5,132 nt of DNA, from positions 1-5,132 of the forward strand of contig CAKVEH010000098.1 in NCBI GenBank assembly GCA_934728205.1. The letters run 5' to 3'. Positions 1-4,444 of the stretch are shown here, one piece after another. A program made the position numbers and the translations under genes. Origin of the DNA: an uncultured Helicobacteraceae bacterium (lineage in GTDB: Bacteria > Campylobacterota > Campylobacteria > Campylobacterales > Helicobacteraceae). A model generated the notes under the pieces. It saw only the letters and a list, made by a program, of their open reading frames with translations. It was not told the DNA's origin and did not search any database. Position 1 is the stretch's first letter, and every line of letters starts with the position of its first letter.

Positions 1-1719
1 TACACTAAAGTCATCACACCAAGAAAACTCCCAACATTAGAAGCCAAGAAAGTCGATACCGCACTTAGAGGCTCGATTTTTAGCGCCGATGGCTTTGAAC
101 TTTCTTCTAGCTCAAACATTTACAAAGCAAGTATCAATACACAAAGCATAGATTCCGAAAAAAAAGAACTTTTTGTAAATCTTTTTTCTATTTATAGTGG
201 CATAGGCAAAGATGAGATTTTGAAAAAATTCCAAGTTAATGGCAATGTCGTGCTTTCTTACAACCTTGATGCCCCCACAGCGATTAACCTTAAAAAGCTA
301 AACCTTGTGCTTTTGCGCTACGGCGTATTTATCGAGTATGAAAACAAAAATGGCGTGGTAATCCCAAAACAAGGCTTAAGCATTGAAGTGAGTGGCAACA
401 ATAGAAATTATCGCTACAAAAATTTACTAGAGCCACTTGTGGGCTATGTAGGTAAGGAGGAGAGCGATGGAATCACGCGTGTGTATGGCATAAAGGGCGT
501 TGAGAAGTATTATAATGAACTTCTTAATCCCAAGCAAGATGGCGAAATTATCGGTAGGCGTGATATAGGCTTTAATGTCATTATGGATAAGGGAGCGGTA
601 AAAAAGACACGACAAGATGGCTTTGATGTAACGCTAAGCATCGTTTTGCGCGTGCAATCCCAACTTGAATCTATCCTAGATAGCGCAAAGGCGCGGTATA
701 ACTCAGGTGAGATTATTGCTGGGATTATGGATTCTAAAAACGGGCAATTTATCGCACTAGCTAGCTCAAATCGCTTTAATCCCAACGCGTTACGCGAGAT
801 TAAGGACTATTCACGGCTTAATCTCTCTGCTATTGAGCGTGCGTATGAGCCCGGAAGCACCATCAAACCTATCATTTATTCTGTCTTGCTTGAAAAAAAT
901 AAACTCAATCCAACGCAAAATATTGACTTAGAGAATGGCAATTATAAATTACGCAACTATACTATACGCGATAGCGTGGTGCTACAATCTGCTACTCCAG
1001 AGGGCATTATGCTCCATTCAAGTAACATTGGAATGGTAAAAATTGCTTCTGCTCTAAGCTCCCAAGAGCTCCACACCGCGCTAAAAGCCTTTGGATTCTC
1101 TCAAAGCACGGGAATCGACTTGCCCTATGAGAAGCGTGGCTCTATCCCAAGTGTGAAAAAACTTAATATCGAGCAAGCGACAAAGGCGACTATAAGCTAT
1201 GGTTATGGCTTGCAGAGCACTTTTACACAGCTTATGCGCGCGTATGCGAGCTTTAGCAATGGTGGATTGCTACCAACCCCTCGCATTACAAGCTATATCA
1301 CTGCGCCAAGCTCTCAACGATACGAGCCCAAGAGCTATGCACCATTACAGATTCTCTCTCCACAAGTGGCTAAGGAAATGGAAGAGTTGCTTATCAAAGT
1401 GGTTAGAAATGGCTCGGGTAAGCCAGCATTTGTAGAAAATGTCATTGTAGGCGGCAAGACAGGCACAGCGAGGATTGCTAGGGGAGGGCGATATGTCAAG
1501 GAGTATAATGGCTCGTTTTTTGGCTTTGCTAAGGATTTAGAGCGTAATTATACCATTGGTGTGGTAGTGTTTGAATCAAGTGTAGAAAATGACTACTACG
1601 GCGGGCGCACCGCTGCGCCAATCTTTAAGCAAATCGTGCAAATGCTTGTAAAAGAAGGGTATCTCACGCCCATACAAGCACAAGAGACACAAGAGCCACA
1701 ACAAAAACCCCAAGAGTGA
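1..1719 (+). CDS. ftsI: Peptidoglycan D,D-transpeptidase FtsI (class B penicillin-binding protein), 5' end outside window
   Basis: This is the septal peptidoglycan cross-linking enzyme, which acts in the periplasm from an inner-membrane anchor at the division site and is a beta-lactam target. The frame is open from base 1, giving 572 visible residues; the family is usually about 600-650, so the cytoplasmic tail, membrane anchor and start are missing. Counting the first codon as residue 1, an RG-x-I motif of the N-terminal dimerisation domain is at 23-26. The transpeptidase domain carries S-T-I-K (nucleophile Ser286, bases 856-858), S-S-N at 340-342 and K-T-G-T at 486-489. The C-terminus is a short Gln/Pro/Glu-rich tail ending in TGA. 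No key residue is missing. The first ATG/TTG-type codon inside the window (near 220) is not the start, because conserved sequence continues upstream of it. In H. pylori ftsI follows flgB-flgC-fliE (known); whether that holds here lies outside the window. The alternative, the elongation enzyme PBP2 (MrdA), is less likely on overall sequence. Confidence 0.9.
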   Translation, partial: YTKVITPRKLPTLEAKKVDTALRGSIFSADGFELSSSSNIYKASINTQSIDSEKKELFVNLFSIYSGIGKDEILKKFQVNGNVVLSYNLDAPTAINLKKLNLVLLRYGVFIEYENKNGVVIPKQGLSIEVSGNNRNYRYKNLLEPLVGYVGKEESDGITRVYGIKGVEKYYNELLNPKQDGEIIGRRDIGFNVIMDKGAVKKTRQDGFDVTLSIVLRVQSQLESILDSAKARYNSGEIIAGIMDSKNGQFIALASSNRFNPNALREIKDYSRLNLSAIERAYEPGSTIKPIIYSVLLEKNKLNPTQNIDLENGNYKLRNYTIRDSVVLQSATPEGIMLHSSNIGMVKIASALSSQELHTALKAFGFSQSTGIDLPYEKRGSIPSVKKLNIEQATKATISYGYGLQSTFTQLMRAYASFSNGGLLPTPRITSYITAPSSQRYEPKSYAPLQILSPQVAKEMEELLIKVVRNGSGKPAFVENVIVGGKTGTARIARGGRYVKEYNGSFFGFAKDLERNYTIGVVVFESSVENDYYGGRTAAPIFKQIVQMLVKEGYLTPIQAQETQEPQQKPQE

Positions 1720-1794
1720 GAATCTAAACTAAGAATTTAAAAAACATTCGCGCAATGATTTAAAAGCAAATCAGCAAATTATTTGTATTTGGAT

Positions 1795-1921
1795 TCAACT
1801 AAAATAAGCAATTTGCACTTGATTTGCAAGTCGCATTAGTGGGATTGTTTCGGCTTTTTCAAATGCCATCGCAATAATGGGAGTTTTGCGATAGATTCGC
1901 ACTCCATATTTTCTCTGCCAT
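1795..1921 (-). pseudogene. Frameshifted small gene of about 40 codons, unknown function
   Basis: I do not recognise this gene. In one minus-strand frame the DNA from 1920 to the TGA at 1797-1795 reads as a protein-like peptide containing RIYRKTPIIAMAFEKAE and ending QIAYFS, with ordinary codon use for the window. That frame has no start: a TAA lies two codons upstream of the tryptophan codon at 1920. An ATG at 1921 begins M-A-E-K in the neighbouring frame, and dropping one A from the AAAA run at 1912-1909 joins it to the peptide (M-A-E-K-Y-G-V-R-I-Y...). The simplest reading is a small gene broken by a +1 frameshift. The segment upstream contains TATAAAT (1958-1952), a possible -10, but no good ribosome binding site. 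The alternative is a gene starting at GTG 1902 with no convincing ribosome site, or chance. Its 3' end converges on ftsI. Confidence 0.45.
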
Positions 1922-1950
1922 TTTTATCACTTTTATTTTAAAATTTAGGC

Positions 1951-1990
1951 TATTTATAGCGGCTTTTAAGATTTTAAGCCACTATAAATA
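1951..1990. repeat. 40-bp imperfect palindrome (hairpin)
   Basis: TATTTATAG (1951-1959) pairs exactly with CTATAAATA (1982-1990). After one C/A mismatch, GGCTT (1961-1965) pairs with AAGCC (1976-1980), leaving a 10-base loop. It lies between the zinc-ribbon gene and the decayed small gene, so it could be part of a terminator for the minus-strand gene, though neither side has a strong T run. Its left arm contains a TATAAAT on the minus strand that could instead be a -10 element. It could also be a small mobile palindrome. Confidence 0.6.
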
Positions 1991-1993
1991 ATG

Positions 1994-2027
1994 CACAAAG
2001 AGGTGGTGTGAATCCCACCGCTTTGTG
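1994..2027 (-). terminator. Hairpin directly after the zinc-ribbon gene, probable terminator
   Basis: CACAAAG (2021-2027 read on the minus strand) pairs with CTTTGTG (2000-1994 on the minus strand). After one mismatch, GGTGG pairs with CCACC around an 8-base loop. On the minus strand it begins ten bases after the TAG of the small gene and is followed by CATTATTTATAG, a weak T-rich tail, so it fits an intrinsic terminator. ATAATG flanks the structure in direct orientation on both sides (1988-1993 and 2028-2033). Together with the 1951-1990 palindrome it makes two hairpins only three bases apart. Confidence 0.5.
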
Positions 2028-2036
2028 ATAATGCGA

Positions 2037-2153
2037 CTAGCCTAGCAATTCGTGCGCTTTGTTTGGGTGTGGGCTTTTGGAGCAAGAGCTACTGACTGCA
2101 CTTCGTGGGTCGCTATTTTGACACCCACACCATTTACAAGTATAAGTTGCCAT
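2037..2153 (-). CDS. Small cysteine-rich zinc-ribbon-like protein, 38 residues
   Basis: The ATG at 2153 opens a 38-codon frame ending in TAG. AAGGA lies eight bases upstream, a good Shine-Dalgarno that fixes this start. The peptide has C6-x2-C9-G-C11 near the N-terminus (TYTCKWCGCQ), C24 in the middle (SSSCSKSP), His29 and His34, and ends HELLG. C-x2-C followed by C...H is a plausible single-zinc knuckle. The overall pattern (CK-[WY]-CG, then a Ser-rich stretch, then CSKSP...KHEL) resembles a family of very short hypothetical proteins seen in diverse bacteria, recalled from general knowledge and without known function. It would be cytosolic: there is no signal peptide or hydrophobic segment. 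A perfect 19-bp dyad and a TATACT -10 candidate lie just upstream, and a hairpin lies just downstream, so it may be an independent transcription unit. Binding of zinc or nucleic acid is inferred from the cysteine pattern only. Confidence 0.72.
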   Translation of the reverse strand: MATYTCKWCGCQNSDPRSAVSSSCSKSPHPNKAHELLG

Positions 2154-2172
2154 TTTTTATCCTTTTTATCAA

Positions 2173-2178
2173 AGTATA
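2173..2178 (-). promoter_or_regulatory. Candidate -10 element for the zinc-ribbon gene
   Basis: TATACT on the minus strand ends 19 bases before the ATG at 2153, which would give a leader of roughly 12-15 bases just long enough for the AAGGA site. Promoters in this lineage usually lack a conserved -35 box, so the call rests on the hexamer and spacing alone. Confidence 0.35.
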
Positions 2179-2182
2179 AGAT

Positions 2183-2201
2183 ACATTTGCTATGCAAATG
2201 T
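2183..2201. promoter_or_regulatory. Perfect 19-bp dyad, possible operator of the zinc-ribbon gene
   Basis: ACATTTGC and GCAAATGT are perfect inverted repeats separated by TAT. The dyad sits immediately upstream of the TATACT -10 candidate, over the position of a -35 region, 30 bases ahead of the start codon. That is where a repressor would block transcription. As RNA it would be an 8-bp stem with a three-base loop, but it would lie upstream of the inferred transcript start, which favours a DNA site. The regulator is unknown. Confidence 0.4.
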
Positions 2202-2235
2202 GAAATATTCGTGCATATCGCACACCTTGTTGCTG

Positions 2236-2285
2236 ACACCATTTTTACATTTTTGTATTTTTGCTTCTTATTTATTCACCTCCTC
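2236..2285 (-). pseudogene. Possible decayed second copy of the zinc-ribbon gene
   Basis: On the minus strand a near-perfect Shine-Dalgarno (GAGGAGGTG, 2285-2277) has no ATG, GTG or TTG at a usable distance. About 20 bases further on, TAC-AAA-(AA)-TGT-AAA-(AA)-TGG-TGT (2257-2236) matches TAT-ACT-TGT-AAA-TGG-TGT of the intact gene (2144-2127) apart from two extra AA pairs. This would spell Y-K-C-K-W-C if the extra bases were removed. No similarity can be followed confidently beyond the TGGTGT. The match is short and A-rich, so coincidence is a real alternative. Confidence 0.25.
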
Positions 2286-2328
2286 ATTTTGAGATTTGGA
2301 GGTAGGATTTCCACCTTTTAGAGCGTTT

Positions 2329-2937
2329 TTAAAACAAAAAAAACAATACTAACACAATGAGCAACACAACAAGTGCGATACACTCTATGCAATACCATTT
2401 TTCACAAAATATGCTAGCAATATGCACGATAGACAAAATGCTAGCTAGCAGGCAACTAACCCACCCTAATGCGATATTGATTTTGCTAGGCGAGTAGCGA
2501 TAGCTTGAAAACAATTTGTTAGATGATAAATTTTGCTTTTCAATTCTATCTTGGTAATTATCCAAATCACAAAAATATGTATTTGGTTTGCCTGTTTGTG
2601 AATCGTTTTCGCAAATTAAATCACAATTTAAATTTTTAATATGTGCTTCTTGGACAAATTTTGAGCCTTTTGCCATAGCTATCCAAAGTAATGAAAGCGC
2701 GATAATCACAGCACAAAGTCCAAGTGAAGCGTAATGATAAGCACTAAGATTGAAGTAGCTACAAGTCAAATATTTTATTTCAGAATGCTTTTCTATAAAT
2801 TTTAACTGCAACGCACCATATCCGCCATAAGCCAAAGTCATAAATGTGGCTAGAAATATAGACCGCTGCCATAGATTGCGAATCTCATCGGCATAGGCTT
2901 GATATAAGATTTTGTATTTTTCTAACTCACAAGGCAT
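2329..2937 (-). CDS. Four-helix integral membrane protein, 202 residues (RipA-like small membrane protein)
   Basis: The ATG at 2937 is preceded by AAGGA at seven bases, which supports this start. The protein begins with a charged amphipathic stretch (ELEKYKILYQAYADEIRNLW, residues 4-23). Two hydrophobic segments follow at about 27-43 and 70-88, then a soluble middle part of about 65 residues with several Cys (105, 109, 123), and a second helix pair at about 154-177 and 184-202 running to the C-terminus. A membrane-then-soluble-then-membrane layout with an N-terminal E-x(n)-WQR motif and a K-G-S-K-F-V-Q-E-x-H-I segment after helix 2 (90-100) resembles small RipA-type bacterial membrane proteins; this is a recalled resemblance, not a search result. 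No catalytic motif is visible. It lies about 200 bases downstream of the DUF262 remnant on the same strand. Its promoter is uncertain: TATAAT at 3142-3137 and TATACT at 3048-3043 are candidates with long leaders. A role in stress or phage response is speculation from context. Confidence 0.8.
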   Translation of the reverse strand: MPCELEKYKILYQAYADEIRNLWQRSIFLATFMTLAYGGYGALQLKFIEKHSEIKYLTCSYFNLSAYHYASLGLCAVIIALSLLWIAMAKGSKFVQEAHIKNLNCDLICENDSQTGKPNTYFCDLDNYQDRIEKQNLSSNKLFSSYRYSPSKINIALGWVSCLLASILSIVHIASIFCEKWYCIECIALVVLLIVLVLFFLF

Positions 2938-3137
2938 AACTTATCCTTGCGTGCGTAGATTTGCGGTATAAAGGCTGTGGATTTGTCGATTTTGCGGGAT
3001 TTATGAATTTATGATTGGTGTGCGATTGTATGTTAAATAAAGAGTATAATCCCCCACCCTACAAGAGTATTTACTGGATTTATAGATTTATAATTTATTT
3101 TCAACTTTTTTGCCTTTAAGTTTTTTTTGAGTTGCAA
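2938..3137. other. AT-rich intergenic stretch without a supported gene
   Basis: About 200 bases between the membrane-protein gene and the DUF262 remnant. It holds candidate -10 hexamers on both strands (TATAAT at 3045-3050 plus; TATACT at 3048-3043 minus), an 8-T run (3121-3128) and no convincing terminator. It probably contains the promoter of the membrane-protein gene and the scar left by loss of most of the DUF262 gene. Confidence 0.4.
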
Positions 3138-3420
3138 TTATAGTCTTGTTTTGATTAAAAAAATCTTAAAAATATTATTTTGATTTGCTTTTGTGGCTTT
3201 GTGATTTTCGCATAAAATCAAACTCCCAAACAAATATTTTTTGCTTATTAGATTCCGCACTTTTTTGTGAATCGCTCATTTGCGCGTCCAAATCCTCAAG
3301 CAAGATTTTCACTCGCTCACTATCCCACACATAAGCGCGTTGATATTCTGGGATTGTGATATTTTCACTTACCAAATTCCCAAAACTTATCGTGTCTGTA
3401 AAACCACTTATTTTGCTCAT
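3138..3420 (-). pseudogene. DUF262 (GmrSD/ParB-like nuclease) gene remnant: N-terminus only, frameshifted
   Basis: The ATG at 3420 has AAAGGAGTG just upstream and opens 81 codons to a stop at 3175. Residues 11-44 carry the start of a DUF262 domain: I-S-F-G-N-L-V, then I-P-E-Y-Q-R-A-Y-V-W (23-32) and ERVKILLEDL. Family members are usually several hundred residues and act as nucleotide-dependent or type IV restriction-like nucleases. After residue 60 the reading frame stops looking like the family. Removing one A from the A6 run at 3242-3237 restores it: the next frame reads YLFGSLILCEN, the family's YFLGS...L strand, and then NNIFKI, where the catalytic I-D-G-Q-Q-R should follow. Instead it goes FLIKTRL and stops at TAA 3140-3138. 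So the gene has a frameshift and has also lost everything from the DGQQR motif on. It cannot encode an active nuclease. The truncated 81-residue peptide could still be made. Confidence 0.75.
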
Positions 3421-3451
3421 TTTTCACTCCTTTATTTTTCAAAAAAGCGTT

Positions 3452-3457
3452 ATTCTA
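3452..3457 (-). promoter_or_regulatory. Candidate -10 element for the DUF262 remnant
   Basis: TAGAAT on the minus strand lies about 31 bases ahead of the ATG at 3420, behind a T7 run typical of the A/T-rich tracts upstream of promoters in this lineage. The 80-base gap after the phosphoesterase stop and the lack of a strong hairpin mean read-through from the phosphoesterase is also possible. Confidence 0.35.
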
Positions 3458-3500
3458 CAAAAAAATAACTTGTAAAGACTTTTGAGGAAAATTTAGATTT

Positions 3501-4271
3501 TTACTTTGTAGGTTGCACGCTTATGCGCAATGCCTCCTCATATAAGCAATGCACATTGATTTGCAAGCGTGTTTTTTCAGAATCTAACTCCACGCAGAAG
3601 TCAAAATCCCCGTGCCAATGCCCAAAAAACCATTCGATTTTCCCGCTTTGATTGAGCGCGATTTTTTGTGCGAGAATCTCAAGCCACACGCAGTTGTCAT
3701 CGTGGATTTTCATATCCACTGCCAAATGCCTATCAATATGGGGCAAAAAGCACTTCGGGCAAGTGTGCGTGATGACTATGTCGATTTGCTCTTTAGAGTT
3801 TGCTAGATTTTGCAGGGCGTATTTGACTTGGGCTGGCGTGATATTTTCGCCCTCCCACCACGAGATATTTGGCTCTCTGCAGTCTTTGTCTGTGCTACTA
3901 GCCCCGCCCATTGTGAAAATACGCTTCCCCGCTATGGTGTAAATCTCGCCTCGTTTGAGATGGTAGCATTTGCCTTTGATATACTCGTCGACATTCCCGC
4001 CAAATTTTTTGACATTTTTTAGCGCGTCTAGGCGGTCGAAATTCTCGTGGTTGCCATCGATAAAGAGAATCGTGCAGGGGAGTTTGCCAAACTCGCTTAC
4101 TAAAAATTTCTCACAATCATCTGCTTTGTCCTCCCACAGCACGCCAAAATCCCCGCAAATGATGATAAAATCATTTTTGGTGTAGGAATCTAGTGGCAAA
4201 AAGATTTTTTCTATGTCTTGTATGCTGTGCGTATCGCCAAAGATGTAGAGAGTAGCGGTGTTTTTGTTCAT
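3501..4271 (-). CDS. Calcineurin-like metallophosphoesterase, 256 residues
   Basis: A cytosolic dinuclear-metal phosphoesterase; the physiological substrate cannot be told from sequence. The metal-binding motifs appear in order: G-D-T-H at 12-15, G-D-F-G at 40-43, G-N-H-E-N at 73-77, T-H-T at 168-170 and G-H-W-H at 217-220. An M-G-G-A-S-S-x-D segment (121-128) and an I-S-W-W-E-G-E motif (136-142) mark the single-domain subgroup often annotated just as metallophosphoesterase, whose usual length is about 230-260. There is no signal peptide. The start is supported by AAGGAAG about seven bases upstream of the ATG at 4271. It is transcribed divergently from the outer-membrane gene across 173 bases containing direct repeats and dyads. 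The next gene downstream on its strand is the DUF262 remnant, 80 bases away, so they may once have been co-transcribed. Members of this subgroup turn up on phages and accessory islands, but nothing here proves mobility. All expected ligands are present, so it should be active. Confidence 0.9.
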   Translation of the reverse strand: MNKNTATLYIFGDTHSIQDIEKIFLPLDSYTKNDFIIICGDFGVLWEDKADDCEKFLVSEFGKLPCTILFIDGNHENFDRLDALKNVKKFGGNVDEYIKGKCYHLKRGEIYTIAGKRIFTMGGASSTDKDCREPNISWWEGENITPAQVKYALQNLANSKEQIDIVITHTCPKCFLPHIDRHLAVDMKIHDDNCVWLEILAQKIALNQSGKIEWFFGHWHGDFDFCVELDSEKTRLQINVHCLYEEALRISVQPTK

Positions 4272-4294
4272 ATTTGCTTCCTTTTTTTGTTTTT

Positions 4295-4336
4295 ATTGCA
4301 TTTTGCAATGCTGTTTATTATCTATCATTTTGCAAT
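4295..4336. repeat. 11-bp direct repeats (CATTTTGCAAT) in the divergent control region
   Basis: CATTTTGCAAT occurs at 4299-4309 and again at 4326-4336, 27 bases apart start to start. The first copy overlaps a dyad, ATTGCA-TTT-TGCAAT (4295-4309). The repeats lie close to the phosphoesterase start and well upstream of the outer-membrane promoter, so a repeated regulator site for the phosphoesterase is possible. AT-rich background makes chance repeats easier, so this stays tentative. Confidence 0.4.
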
Positions 4337-4343
4337 AATTTTT

Positions 4344-4359
4344 AGACAAATTTTTGTCT
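4344..4359. promoter_or_regulatory. 16-bp dyad upstream of the outer-membrane promoter
   Basis: AGACAAA and TTTGTCT are inverted around TT. The dyad is centred about 45 bases upstream of the -10 hexamer of the outer-membrane gene, a position typical for an activator or an upstream repressor site, and could also serve the divergent phosphoesterase. The binding protein is unknown. Confidence 0.35.
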
Positions 4360-4392
4360 GCTTTGTAAAAATAAACACATTTTTCTAAAATA

Positions 4393-4401
4393 TGCTATAA
4401 T
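4393..4401 (+). promoter_or_regulatory. Extended -10 promoter of the outer-membrane gene
   Basis: TGCTATAAT is a consensus extended -10 element (TGnTATAAT). It is preceded by A/T-rich DNA without an obvious -35 box, as is usual for the main sigma factor in Helicobacter and Campylobacter. Transcription would start near 4408, giving a leader of about 37 bases whose first bases can form a small hairpin (AGCC-AAAT-GGCT, 4408-4419). Confidence 0.7.
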
Positions 4402-4432
4402 TCGTCAAGCCAAATGGCTAATATTTCACAAT

Positions 4433-4438
4433 AAGGAG
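4433..4438 (+). promoter_or_regulatory. Ribosome binding site that fixes the outer-membrane gene start
   Basis: AAGGAG with a six-base spacer to ATG 4445. It matters because the frame it serves is not the frame of the barrel, and no comparable site precedes any start codon in the barrel's own frame. Confidence 0.75.
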
Positions 4439-4444
4439 TTCGCA

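Larger units (their letters stand above)
1720..2036. other. Intergenic stretch between ftsI and the zinc-ribbon gene: decayed small gene plus hairpins
   Basis: This 317-base stretch has no intact gene that I can defend. It contains an imperfect inverted repeat (1766-1780 with 1810-1827: 8 bp, a 3-base bulge, then 7 bp, with a 29-base loop) about 45 bases after the ftsI stop. It also holds a decayed minus-strand gene (1795-1921) and two neighbouring hairpins (1951-1990 and 1994-2027). On the plus strand GGAGT/ACTCC with GCGA/TCGC (1880-1905), followed by a T-rich run, could act as an ftsI terminator, but it sits inside the decayed gene. No clear canonical terminator for ftsI is visible. Confidence 0.5.

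Noticed and set aside
1199..1435. A 78-codon frame inside ftsI in another phase.
   Set aside because: It overlaps the conserved transpeptidase domain in the real frame, and nothing suggests a second product.
1994..2027. A 7-bp outer stem next to a 5-bp stem with an 8-base loop, superficially like a tRNA acceptor stem plus T arm.
   Set aside because: There is no D arm or anticodon arm, the loop lacks the TTCRA pattern and there is no room for a tRNA body. It is better read as a hairpin or terminator.
2042..2242. A 66-codon minus-strand frame with C-A-I-C and H-L-H-S-K-C, which looks like a zinc finger.
   Set aside because: Its ATG has no Shine-Dalgarno, and the frame runs out of register through most of the better supported 38-codon gene at 2153-2037. 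The C-x2-C spacing is probably chance.
3030..3119. A plus-strand 29-codon frame (ATG at 3030) with a hydrophobic, aromatic-rich C-terminal half, reminiscent of small type I toxin peptides.
   Set aside because: There is no ribosome binding site, no likely promoter at a sensible distance, and AT-rich DNA readily yields such peptides. No antisense RNA signature could be confirmed.
3612..4185. Several overlapping plus-strand frames of 64-96 codons opposite the phosphoesterase.
   Set aside because: They are antisense shadows of a gene whose metal-binding motifs are all in the minus-strand frame, and they have no ribosome sites or recognisable domains.
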